The notes beneath the pieces are model-generated. The model was not told the DNA's origin and did not search any database. It was given only the letters and a program-made list of their open reading frames with translations. A DNA stretch of 64,000 nucleotides from Trileptium ribeirensis (lineage: Eukaryota; Nematoda; Enoplea; Enoplida; Thoracostomopsidae). The DNA lies in contig JASANE010000897.1 of the NCBI GenBank assembly GCA_030248225.1, positions 1-64,000 on the forward strand. The letters run 5' to 3'. Positions 1 to 10,824 of the stretch are shown in pieces. Within the stretch, counting starts at the first letter, position 1; each line of letters starts with the position of its first letter. The translations under genes were made by a program, and so were the position numbers.

Positions 1-1678
1 AGCTGCACCGTAACAATAAATATTAGCTATTATCTAACGTGAGACACGCTAAATTAAATCACTGTTGACACATCGAAATAAACTTGATATAGATATTACA
101 TATGTACGATATGTAACATTAAAGTACTCAGTTCATTCTGACTAAACTTAACCAATATATACTTTTATAAACGCACAATAAGCGTATCTACATATTATAA
201 CCGTTCAAATTATAATCATTAATTTTGCTCAACAACTACACAGCTTCGAAGTTATCTATGACTAGACGCAAAGTATAAATGCGACAGTTATAGGACCTAG
301 CATTGCCTATTAAACGCCACGTTCAATTGCCTTTTTCAGTTTCTCCTGAAAGCATAACTTTACAACACTTTTTATTTTTGTGCAATTTCTGGCATTAAAG
401 TTATAAAAAAACTAGTTAGTTGGGTTATGTGGGTATATCGCGTGGAAGAGTTGCACAAACCCAACGCCCAAAACGAGGCATCTGGTTACCGTGTAGCTGT
501 CACTATGCAGCTGCCCCTCCTACAAGACACGATGTTGCGTAACCCCAGGTGCAAAATGTTAAGAGGCTCTTGTTTAGTTAATTTAAGACGCAACAATGTG
601 TTAGCGTTGACGTTAGTACAATAAGCCTATACATACGTATACCTGATATGTTTCGCAAAATAGGGGTAAATATTCATGCCTTCCTACAGTTAAGCGATAT
701 TTGTACACATTAGTTGTATTAAACTGCACAGTAATAACAGCTGAATCTATTCTACATCAGTATTCTAATTATATATTCTTCGCTAACATGCTACTGCTAC
801 CCATTGGGTTTTCCATTTTTTTACACTATCACACTATGAATGTGAAGCTGATGATACAATACAGTCGCAAAAGCCACTACCGTGTTTTTTCGCGAAAATT
901 ACCATGTGCAGAAGTTATTGTATATATTGATTTTTCGAAAAAAGCAATTTTCACCCTTATTACAAACTTGCGAATGTACCGGTGTTAAAACAATTTCTCA
1001 GATGATCGCAAGTGAATCGACAACATCAGAAATTAAGTCATCCACAAAACGAATATATATCTTTTGTGCCGAAATCCGAACAGACAATCTGGTTTATAAA
1101 CAATCAAATTTTTTTTAAATTACTTATTATGGTAACATTTTTTTGCAAAGCCAACAAATTATTCAGTGTTCACCGAAAACACAGCACAAACTACATAAAG
1201 CCGACTGAACACATGAAACTTGGAAACGCAGTAAGTTTGTTTAATACTATTTCTAATAATTACATTGTTGGATAGAAACATTTTTCAATCGTTAAATGTG
1301 ACGAAACCCCGCTGTTAGTGCTGGGTTGTTCTAATTTATTTCGTAAAATGTTAATGTTCGGGACGTGATTAATTATTATAATGCTATGAAGTATTTTTGA
1401 ATCTCGAAACACAAGTAGTGTGCTTTAAACTATTCATACAGCCATTGAATTTTTCTTTTAAACTACACACACATGATTATTTTTCGGTAACTTTGAAAAG
1501 ATTCAAGTTTTAAAACTGTTATATACATTTTTATCATAACTTCAATGATATACCGCGTGGAATTTTGAGCAGAAACCTACTTACTGAAGAGACAGTTTAA
1601 ATAACATTACGTATATACATAATTTTAAAAAGAAACTGTTATTTTATAAAATCGCATGTTGCCAATCAAGAGATCATT
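1..1678. other. AT-rich stretch with no recognised gene
   Basis: Only short, compositionally random open frames are present. A slightly GC-richer stretch at 427-624 is open for 65 codons on the + strand but matches no family I know and has no splice context. I see no RNA gene or transposon end here. Confidence 0.6.
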
Positions 1679-1886
1679 ATGGTGTAGTTTAAAGCATTTG
1701 CCGACGAAACATTTGTGCAGAAATAATGGTTAAAAGTTAAAATTGATGAAGCGATATTCTTTCATAAGCAATACATCGCCGCATGGTGTAGTTTAAAGCA
1801 TTTGCCGACGAAACATTTGTACAGAAATAATGGTTAAAAGTTAAAATTGATGAAGTGATATTCTTCCATAATCAATACATCGCCGC
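1679..1886. repeat. Direct tandem duplication, 2 x 104 bp
   Basis: A unit beginning ATGGTGTAGTTTAAAGC at 1679 is repeated at 1783 with only a few substitutions. Both units end in CATCGCCGC. Two copies with an exact 104-bp period indicate a recent local duplication. No coding content is seen. Confidence 0.9.
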
Positions 1887-2104
1887 ACAGTCGTAATATT
1901 AACAAACAAATAGTGTTAATTAATATTAACCAGCGCAAAACAATCAGTATGGGCCTACTCCAGCAGAATTGTTAATTATAATACTGTTTAGATGACTAAT
2001 GAAAGATTGTGTAAATATAATTATCATTGACTATGTAGTAAATTCATCGCAACAAACACCGCAGCAGACCAAGTTAAACGACACTAATCAAATGCAGCAA
2101 TACC

Positions 2105-2225
2105 GAAACCCCTGCTGACCCAAATATCCCCGTACCCTCGCATTTGACCTACATAACCCCCGCCAAGCCTATCCCCGCATTTGACCCACATATCCCCCCC
2201 GCACTCAGCAGGGCGGGGGGCTCCA
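2105..2225. other. C-rich low-complexity block
   Basis: Runs of CCCC recur with the motif GCATTTGACC(C/T)ACATA in two or three degenerate repeats. The block ends in a GGGCGGGGGG run. It contrasts with the AT-rich surroundings and directly precedes the large minisatellite. No gene is visible. Confidence 0.6.
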
Positions 2226-2285
2226 AAGCAGCTTTTTTCATCTACTCATGAAAATTGTGATTTTTTGGTACGCAGAAAATTTATG

Positions 2286-4345
2286 AATTTTTGAGAAGGT
2301 CAAATCCACAGTTGTCAGGAAACAGCAAAATTAGGAGTTTTGAGAAGAGAAAGTCGAGAAACGAGAAAATTTGTAATTTTTAGACATATACAATTGGGCC
2401 ATGTATAGGAAGGAAAAGTTATGAATTGAAACGGGAAAATGGGGAATTTTTGTTAATAAAAAGTCGGTAAACATGAAGATTGGAAATTTTTTGGAAACAG
2501 AAAATTCGGGAATATTTTGGAAGCAAAAGTTAGCAACTTTCAGGAAACAGAATAATTCGTTTTTAGGAAACTAGCAATTTGGATAGGAATTTCAGGGAAA
2601 CGAGAAAGAAAAATGGGATTTTTTTGGTAATGAGAAAATTGAAACTTTGTTGGACATAGCAAATTTTGAAACATATCGGACGGAAAAGTCGTGAGTTGTC
2701 GAGAAACTTGAAAATCGGGAATTTTTTGGAAGAAAAAGTCGCTAATTTTCGTGAAACGGCAAAATTCTTATTTTTGGAAAACAGAAAATTTGGGAAGGAA
2801 AAGTTAAAAGTTGTCAGGAAATGGGAAAATCGTGAATTTTGTGAAGGGAACGTCGGGGATTGTCGGGAAACTGGAAAATTGGGAATTTTTAAGAAACAGA
2901 AAATTTCGGAATGAAAAATAGGGAGTTGTCCGGAAACGGGAACATCGAGAATTTTGTGAAGGGAAAGTTGGGAACTGTCTGGCAACCACAAAACTGGGAA
3001 TTTTTGAACATAGAAAATTCGGTAATATATGGAACGGAAATGTTGGAAAACGGGAAAATTATGAACTTTTTGGCAGCGGACAATTCGCGAGTATTTGGCA
3101 ACTAAAAGTCGGGAATTTTCGGGAAACGGGAAATCGCGTTTTTTGGAAACAGAGAATTCTGGATTTTGGGAAATAAAGGTCTGTAATTGTCCACAAATGA
3201 GAAAATCGTGAATATTTGTAAAGAAAACTCAACAGTTTTCCAGAAACGGGAAAAGTCGGGAATTTTCGGGGAACGGAAAAGGTAGAATTTCTTGGAAACA
3301 GAAGATTCGTGAATATTGGGGAAGGAAAAGTCGGTAATTGTTGGGAAATGGGAAAATCCGATATTTTCGGGAAGAAAAAGTCGGGAATTTTCGGAAAACG
3401 AGAAAATTGGAAATTTGTTGGATATAGAAAATTCTGGAATATATCGCACGGAAAAGTCGGGAATTGTCGATAAACTTGAAAATCGGGATTTTTTGGGAAG
3501 AAAGAGTCGCTAATTTTCGTGAAACGGCAAAATTCTTATTTTTGGAAAACAGAAAATTTGGGAAGGAAAAGTTAGAAGTTGTCAGGAGACGGGAAAATCG
3601 TGAATTTTGTGAAGGGAACGTCGGGGATTGTCGGGAAACTGGAAAATTGGGAATTTTTAAGAAACAGAAAATTTCGGAATGAAAAATAAGGAGTTGTCCG
3701 GAAACGGGAACATCGAGAATTTTGTGAAGGGAAAGTCGGGAACTGTCTGGCAACCAGAAAACTGGGAATTTTTGAACATAGAAAATTCGGTAATATATGG
3801 GACGGAAATGTTGGAAAACGGGAAAATTATGAACTTTTTGGCAGCGGACAATTCGCGAGTATTTGGCAAGTAAAAGTCGGGAATTTTCGGGAAACGGGAA
3901 ATCGCGTTTTTTGGAAACAGAGAATTCTGGATTTTGGGAAATAAAGGTCTGGAATTGTCCACAAATGAGAAAATTTGTAAAGAAAACTCAACCGTTTTCG
4001 GGGAACGGAAAAGGTAGAATTTCTTGGAAACAGAAGATTCGTGAATATTGGGGAAGGAAAAGTCGGTAATTGTTGGGAAATGGGAAAATCAGATATTTTC
4101 GGGAAGAAAAAGTCGGGAATTTTCGGAAAACGAGAAAATTGGAAATTTGTTGGATATAGAAAATTCTGAAATATATCGCACGGAAAAGTCGGGAATTGTC
4201 GAGAAAGTTGAAAAATTTTTGAGAATTTTTGGGAATTTTTGAGAAGGAAAAGTCGGTAATTTTTGGATTTTTTTGGAATCAGAAAATTCGGGAATATTGG
4301 TGAAGAAAAACTGTAATTCTTGGGAAACGTGAAAATCGGAAAATA
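2286..4345. repeat. Higher-order minisatellite, about 770-bp period
   Basis: The whole stretch is built from degenerate units of roughly 50-75 bp with the recurring elements GGGAATTTT, GGAAACAGAAAATTCGG and GGAAAAGTCGGGAATT. A larger period is also visible: the block starting near 2,679 recurs near 3,450 (about 770 bp later) and again, truncated, near 4,181. Parts of the first two large units differ at only a few bases. Both strands are open for long distances simply because the repeat unit lacks stops in several frames (for example 197 codons on the minus strand, 3,827-4,420). I regard none of this as coding. Confidence 0.92.
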
Positions 4346-4576
4346 AAGCGATTGCTTAGTGCAAATCATCCGTGCCACAACTGAGTCAATCTCGCCTCCC
4401 CACATCTCACCCATATCCACTCCTAGCTTATCCCGACCTCCATTCTCCGCGCGCCGAACGTGGGCTGAAAATTAATCTATAATTGGTATAAAATTAGCAA
4501 AAAATTTCGAAGGTATATCTAAGCTGAAAGTAAATACAAGCATAACTGTCATTAATTTTATCAAACAAGGCTAAAA
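4346..4576. other. Short spacer, no gene
   Basis: A moderately GC-rich stretch (4,350-4,460) follows the minisatellite and then returns to AT-rich sequence. No gene, RNA or transposon terminus was recognised. Confidence 0.5.
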
Positions 4577-4877
4577 TATAGCAGTTTTTCTTAAAATTGA
4601 CAGAGCCTGTGTAGCAGATTTTTTTATAAAAGTATCACAGTTTGGTAACAGTTTTTTAAAAGCGACACAGTTTCTGTAGCATATTTTCTAAAAGTGACTG
4701 TTTCTGAAGCAGTTTTTTTCTAAACGTGACACAATTTATGTGGCAGGATTTCTAAAATCGCCACAATTGCTGCAGCAGTTTTTCTAAACGTGACTCAGAC
4801 TCTGGAGTAGCTTTTTCTAAAACTAGTACAGTTTTTGCAGCAACATTTTTAAAACTTCTGCCACAATCTGCAGCACG
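4577..4877. repeat. Minisatellite, about 32-bp unit, about 9 degenerate copies
   Basis: Units alternate a (C/T)AGTTT(C/T)TG(T/C)AGCAG half with a TTTTTCTAAAAGTGACA half. They recur about every 30-34 bp with considerable divergence. No coding potential is visible. Confidence 0.8.
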
Positions 4878-5237
4878 CGTAACACTCTGTGAACGCTGCA
4901 AAATGATCATGTCTCTAAGACGTAGGTTGTCCTAACACAATATTTCTTGCCACAATAACTTTTAGACTAAGTTGTTTTCAATTCGTGAAAGCAGAAGGTT
5001 TTTGTGTCAAAGCTAGACGGTCTGAAATAAAAATCCATATAGAAACAAAGCCTTCTTGAACTTTTATTTGTCTTTAAATAATAAGTGGCACTTCTTGTGG
5101 CCCCTGCCGCGGTAGTTATGTCATTGGTAACAAGAACAGCTTATTGCGGGGGTTCGGAGGTAGTAGTCCAAGAAACATTTAATTTTAACATTTAACAATT
5201 CCCTGGTTAAGGAATAAACAATGTCACCAAACGTCTA

Positions 5238-5546
5238 AAGGTGTGTTCACACGCTCAAACTTTTTGCTCAAACTTTGATCAAAATTTGAAAGCATCTTTT
5301 TTGCATTTTTATCAAGTTTGAACGCGTGAACGCTGTTCAAACTTTTCATGAATATTCCTGTAGCCAATCATGGACGATATGTATTGCCTGAAAAAGTTTG
5401 AGCTCAAATATTAATCACAAATTTTAAAATATCGCAATTTTTATTTAAAAATCACCATCAAATTTTGATCAAAATGTGATCGAATTTTGAGCTCAAATTT
5501 TGAGTTCAAGATTTGAGCAAAAAGTTTGAGCGTGTGAACACGCCTT
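5238..5546. mobile_element. MITE-like element with long terminal inverted repeats, TA target duplication
   Basis: The left end AAGGTGTGTTCACACGCTCA and the right end, its near-exact reverse complement (TGAGCGTGTGAACACGCCTT), form terminal inverted repeats of about 37 bp. Similarity extends further inwards as TTTGATCAAAA-type inverted sequence. The element is 309 bp with no ORF. It is flanked by TA on both sides (5,236-5,237 and 5,547-5,548), as expected for a Tc1/mariner-type target site. The superfamily assignment is tentative because hAT-like MITEs can have similar end sequences. Confidence 0.85.
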
Positions 5547-5548
5547 TA

Positions 5549-6782
5549 GGGATTTTCAGCTACTGGCCGCGTTTTTGTGGTGCGCCGACTGCACCCAAAT
5601 TTATTTTTTGTTGTATATTACTGTATTGCAAACTCTCAGAAAATCTGGAAACAAACAATACAACATCAAGTAACCTTATATATATTGCAATACGAATGTC
5701 GGCGGACGGTCTGCTGAAAAAACTTCCAAACAAGTATCTTTCGGTATTGTAAAGCCAACAAGTTATTTTGAAGTTCGGGTCGTATCTTGCCGCTTCTTGG
5801 CATTAGCAGCCAGAAATTTCTGGAACTGTTGTTTCTCTTTGAGTAACAAAGCGTATTCAAACATGCGTAACACGATATTCTTTGTTTATTACAACGCATT
5901 GCAATGTGCGGCGATACCAATCGTTGGGATAGTTGAGCTTGAATGGTTATATTGTGCAGGGACTGATTAATTTTTCAACTAAATATGCGCCTAGTACAAA
6001 GTAGGTTATAAGATTTTGATGAATTCCTAGGCAAATGTTTTGCATGAAATTGTATTTTACTTACAACAATGGCCATAGTCAAGATAAAGGACAGGTAATG
6101 CCGTTATGGATGAATGTACTATACTTAAGCCTGAACATTAGCCCAGGATAAAGTCCTGAAATGACCCTTAAATATACTAAGACTGATTAAGCCTGAATAA
6201 TTCTGCATCAAAAGCTACGCCGTATGGCTACAGGGGCGTGAACAAGAGGGGGAAATGGTGCGTGCCCTCCTCCCTCTCCGTGCACTGTTCGCCCTCTGAA
6301 ATATAAAAGAAACGTGAACTGCATGTTTAGGAGTGAAAGTTGGCTTTAAGCTATGCCCCCTATCACATTCAGTTCTCCTCCGTGGAGCAAGTTCTAGCTA
6401 CTTTTCTGTATATCTAAGGGTACTGATCCTGCGAAAAGGCGTAATAAGTCAAGTAGCTAAGCTGTTTAAAACCTTTAGCTATGCATATGTGTGTGTAAAA
6501 GCTCCCGTTCGCTCACTATGTGGTTTCTGCAAGTGTTACTGGGAAAATTAACAGCGTTTACGACTCGACTTTTACTAACTCTTTTAGGTGTTCCTCCTGT
6601 GACATGAATTGTACTTCTTCGAGTCGTGTTACGTACATTCATTTTAAATTAAGTATTTTGATAAAAATGATATATGAAATAACATTCACTGCAAAAGGTA
6701 AAGTTGTTATCGTGCTAAAAATAGAAAAAAATTTGTATTGGACATGCAACCAATTTAGACAAAGAAATGGTATCTTTCCTTC
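5549..6782. other. Intergenic, no gene recognised
   Basis: Overlapping short open frames on both strands (5,513-6,852) show no family similarity and no splice structure. There is no visible repeat. Confidence 0.5.
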
Positions 6783-9700
6783 TGTAACAGGGCCGTTCCG
6801 GTCCGTTACGTGCGTTTTGCATGATTTTGGAAACAAGAAACGCCAGATTTGACCTCCAGAATTTTAGTCGGACAATGATTGTAGCACTTTAAGGTCGTAC
6901 TGTGGTGTTCGAGTCGGTCGGCGGATATTCTATTCATGGATAACTAACTTGTGGCATGGTGTCATGGTCATGATTGCTTTGCATATAACCTATCCTTTGT
7001 TAACCTCTGTTGCTCGTTTACACTTATGCCATTCTTTACTCTTTATATGCAGTTGCATGTTTATTTTTATATTTATATCATAATTGTCTACTAACTTAAG
7101 CGGACGCGCTTGAAGGAAGTGTTTTCTTAGATGCAGTGGAAACGTAGCCCGAGGAAACTAAAATAACGATGGTAGAGATATTAATAGGGTAGCCAAATTT
7201 TTCTGGAAATCCTTGAATTTATTCGGAATTTGACCACCCGCCCCCATAGCGTTATGGTTTCAAAAGTAGGACCGTCTGGAACTAGGAGGCCACCAGTCAA
7301 TCAAGTTAAACCATTGGCCCGATAGTGATTCCGACTGAAAGTATCAAATCTACCCAAGTCAAATAATATATGTAGCCATGGTCGCGCATAATACGTGCAG
7401 CCATGCTTCACGAAAATAACAAAAGTTGCAAACCTAAATCAATAGAAAATCAGGGGTACGGTAGCTTCCGATTATACGGAAATGACCACTGTCGCTGTTT
7501 GTCGGCCTGTAGCCGCTTACCGGTTCAGATCTCGGGCACCCGCCCCGAGTAATCTTTGATAGAGCGTTTCCCGGGCTTTCTGGTACGTCCAAAATACCTC
7601 AAATTACACGCGGATCTAACCGTAAACATTAAGGAACAAACACGATGACATTGAACCAAACAGCCGCTACTTACGCAATGTTTGGCTGTAAATAAAGGCG
7701 CAAGATCGGTGTACTATCGACATAGTATATATTTATGTATTACGTATAGTTCCTCGTCTCAATGCCCCTGTCCCTTCTCTCGCCCTCTCGAAGGAACCCT
7801 TCCTTCCACTTCCTAGCGTCACACCCCGATGTTTGAAATCCCCATGTTTAATCGGTAGTCTCAGCAGATTTCGCGGAAACGTCGCTTTTGTGATCTCTTA
7901 GTATTGCGAACAAGGCCACCCTCGATGGAACCGACTATCTCGCCAAAACAGCCTATGTCACCGGGTAAGCAAAGAACTCCGTCGGGTTTAATTGCGCCCC
8001 TTGATCTGCCAGATGACGACCGCTGGAACTTCCGTTTTCTTATCATCAGCAACTAAAGTCGCGTGATCAGCGTCATCGTAACCGGCCTTCCTTCGAATCG
8101 CAGAATCGCCGAACGGAGCCCTGTCTGACATTACGTAGCCCACTCATTAGGACAACCAACGAGCCCAAGCGGGTCTCGATCCGACAAGTCATCACGCTGT
8201 CATACGAGTTGCCCTCTGCTTTGCGCTCATTTCATAATACATCACAAAATTGACCAGAATTCTGTCAGGATTGCACCCTTTCTGGTTTTCGATCCCCGAC
8301 TCTAAATGTATCCATGCAGCCCCTCATCTTACTCGCGTACTTTCTGCGAGTACAACGATATACGGGGGGCCTCTGCTCGACTTCCTGCCAGCCCAACACT
8401 ACCCGCCAAAGTGCCCCTGGTTTGGAATACCAACTAAAGGCCGTACAAAATACCTGAAACTTTATTTCAGACTTGAAGATGGGCAAACCACCCCTCATTA
8501 TGTTCGCCTTGCTAAGACATTCCCAAGTATACACGGCGGGTCTGGGTCTTCCCACCCGTTAGCCCGGGACAGCCATCGAAAGCGCCCCCACCTTCGTCAA
8601 GACTCTCCCTATCACAGCCGTTTTAATACTTTTTCAATTTTGACAAACGGGTTTGAGTTGCCTAGTCGTGGTGAGTCCAACGAATCGGACGAGCGTCGTT
8701 CTGCTCAGCCGTTAGGGCGCAAGAGCCCGCCAAAGTCCCTATACTAATACATATGAATCGACCCGAGCGAGTCTGGCCCCAATACTGCATCTACCCCCCT
8801 CGTGTTTGGTGTCATTCATCCCCGTTTTTGGTTCCGAGAATGAATCTGACCCCGACCCGCCGAAATTTCCACGGGAACCCGCTGTCCCACCCTTTCCCGT
8901 GTCCCTCTTCCTCGCTCTCTCTTTCTTTTTCTTCTTCTTTTGTTGTTTTGTTTTCTCTTTTCCTTTTCTCTCCTCGACTGCTCTTTCGGCCGTCGTTGAC
9001 GTTTGCTGTGCGCGCCTCGAGTGTTCTTTCCGCCATGAACTCATCGCCGATCGCGTTTTCGTCGCGTCTTCACCAAATTAATGACCACCGACGGAAGTGA
9101 AAGTGAGGACAAGACAAAGAAGAAAGAGAAAAAAGAAATAAGACCGGGAAACATATATATATTTATATTTTATATAAATTGTAGAGTTTTACAAATATAT
9201 CGATGTATGTACTTATAGGCAAGCCGGGATGAAAAGGGCGTAGGTTAGCGACCGGTAGTGGCCCCGGGAGACCGACCAGGGGAGTCCTCTCGGCAAACGC
9301 CCCATGGGTGAGTGCCAAGCCCCCTATCCCTGTTTGGGTCCTGTCCGATGACCCACGCCGCCTCGGGGACGTTCGAAAACTGGTGTCTTAACATAAAAAT
9401 TTATAGATATATGTCTTCGCTTGGCTTACCGAAAATGTCCCTATGACTGAAACTCGCGTTACGTACTGTGATAAAGTAGAGCTGTTGCAATGGTTAGCGT
9501 AGCCAAGCAGATGCCGATCCTCTCGTCAAGGCGAGATTAATGACTGCTAGTCAATTTTCCCGGGTCGTCAAGCGCACGGTGCAGCATTTGGATTTGAAAA
9601 GTGAACGATTTACGTCACTTCTTTTGCTACTATGATACATAAGGGTCACTGAGGGTCGTTTCATCTAGCATTGTATTTTGTAGCTAACCGGAACAATAAA

Positions 9701-9861
9701 ACACCGAATAAAGAAGCAGATGTTCTTGCTGACTCGTAAAAGTATTACAGCATTCCCCAAGCGATTTGATTGATTTAGCTTTTATTTGCGCTAAAAAAGC
9801 GATGTCATAAGAGCGTTTCCACTGGCTTGTCGCAATGGGTTGACAAATAATTTCAGAGTAA

Positions 9862-10400
9862 TGCGCGAGTAAACTTAAGATGCGCCCATCGACTATCCTA
9901 TTTTGTAAAAGCCGATAGCGAAGCGCAAACCGTTGTTACGAAACAGATGTGGAAATTTCATCGAATTTTCGATAACAGAAAATTGGCAAAATCAGAAACA
10001 AGCACCTAAAATTACAGTTTGTGTTCGAACAGAATTTTGACGATTTTGAATTTGCAGTGAAAACTGTTATCGAATACCTATTAGCTTCTGATTCGTATTT
10101 GTCTGTGTTCGCGAACAAATTTAACGTAATACTGACGTCACAAATCAATCGTTCATGTAGTTTACGTTACTGTGTTCCGCGAACAAATTCAGCGAATCCA
10201 AATCCGGTAGATTTTCGTTCGCAAAAAATTCGATAATTTTCCTTGCTTCCTGAAAGCTTTTTGATAGTAATCCAGTAAATTTGTGTTCGCGAACAGTTTT
10301 GCGCCGGATTATGGTTTACCAAAAAACGTTCAGTAACAGATTTTTAACGGAAATAGCAAAATAGGATTATTGAAGGGCGTGCGTTAAGTTTACTCTTGCA
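9862..10400. mobile_element. MITE (TGCGCGAGTAAACTTAA family), inside element A
   Basis: The ends TGCGCGAGTAAACTTAA and TTAAGTTTACTCTTGCA form inverted repeats flanked by TAA on both sides (9,859-9,861 and 10,401-10,403). A 3-bp TWA duplication is characteristic of PIF/Harbinger-type elements. The interior carries palindromic GTTCGCGAAC motifs and a TGACGTCACAAATCAATCG segment shared with the copies at 29,100 and 60,394. No transposase ORF is present, so it is non-autonomous. Confidence 0.9.
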
Positions 10401-10786
10401 TAACAGCATCTGTCGCGATGTTTTACCCTTACCCTGAATACCGCAATGAGTGATGAGCTTTGCTGGCAACTTGAGTATTTAGTGGTAACCTTCGACCACA
10501 AGTAAGCCTTTCGTCACAAGAACGATGGAACGAATCAGAGAAAACGCTTCAACTTTGACACATAACTGCCAGCGCAGGTTGCTTTGATTGAAAGCCGCCA
10601 CAGGTTTACGGTAGCCAAAGGTTGTAGAAATTTTCCAAGTCTTTTCATTGGTTTCTTCGTTGTGATTATGGAATCGGCGGGACCACCCCCGATTGGAGGA
10701 CGATAAAATTAATACACCAGGCATAGGGACAAAATTTCGAGGCCAGGCGTATCGCCCTCTGAGTACGAATCAGTCTGACCTCGACA

Positions 10787-10824
10787 GCACGGAGTTCGGT
10801 CGATTCTACTGACCGGCTCCGTGC
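10787..10824 (+). other. Conserved hairpin in element A
   Basis: GCACGGAG pairs with CTCCGTGC, and inside it CGGTC pairs with GACCG. The homologous hairpin in copy B (35,865-35,903) keeps the pairing. The third pair is A-T here and G-C there, and copy B has one bulged A. This suggests the transcript or single strand folds. One covarying pair is weak evidence on its own. Confidence 0.55.

Noticed and set aside
2563..4420. Long open frames of up to 197 codons on both strands between 2.5 and 4.4 kb
   Set aside because: They follow the repeat units of the minisatellite, occur on both strands at once and translate into repetitive FP/NS/RLF-type sequence.
8250..9100. Overlapping open frames of 90-165 codons in GC-rich element A
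   Set aside because: The aligned regions in copies B and C do not keep the frame or the protein sequence. High GC makes chance frames longer.
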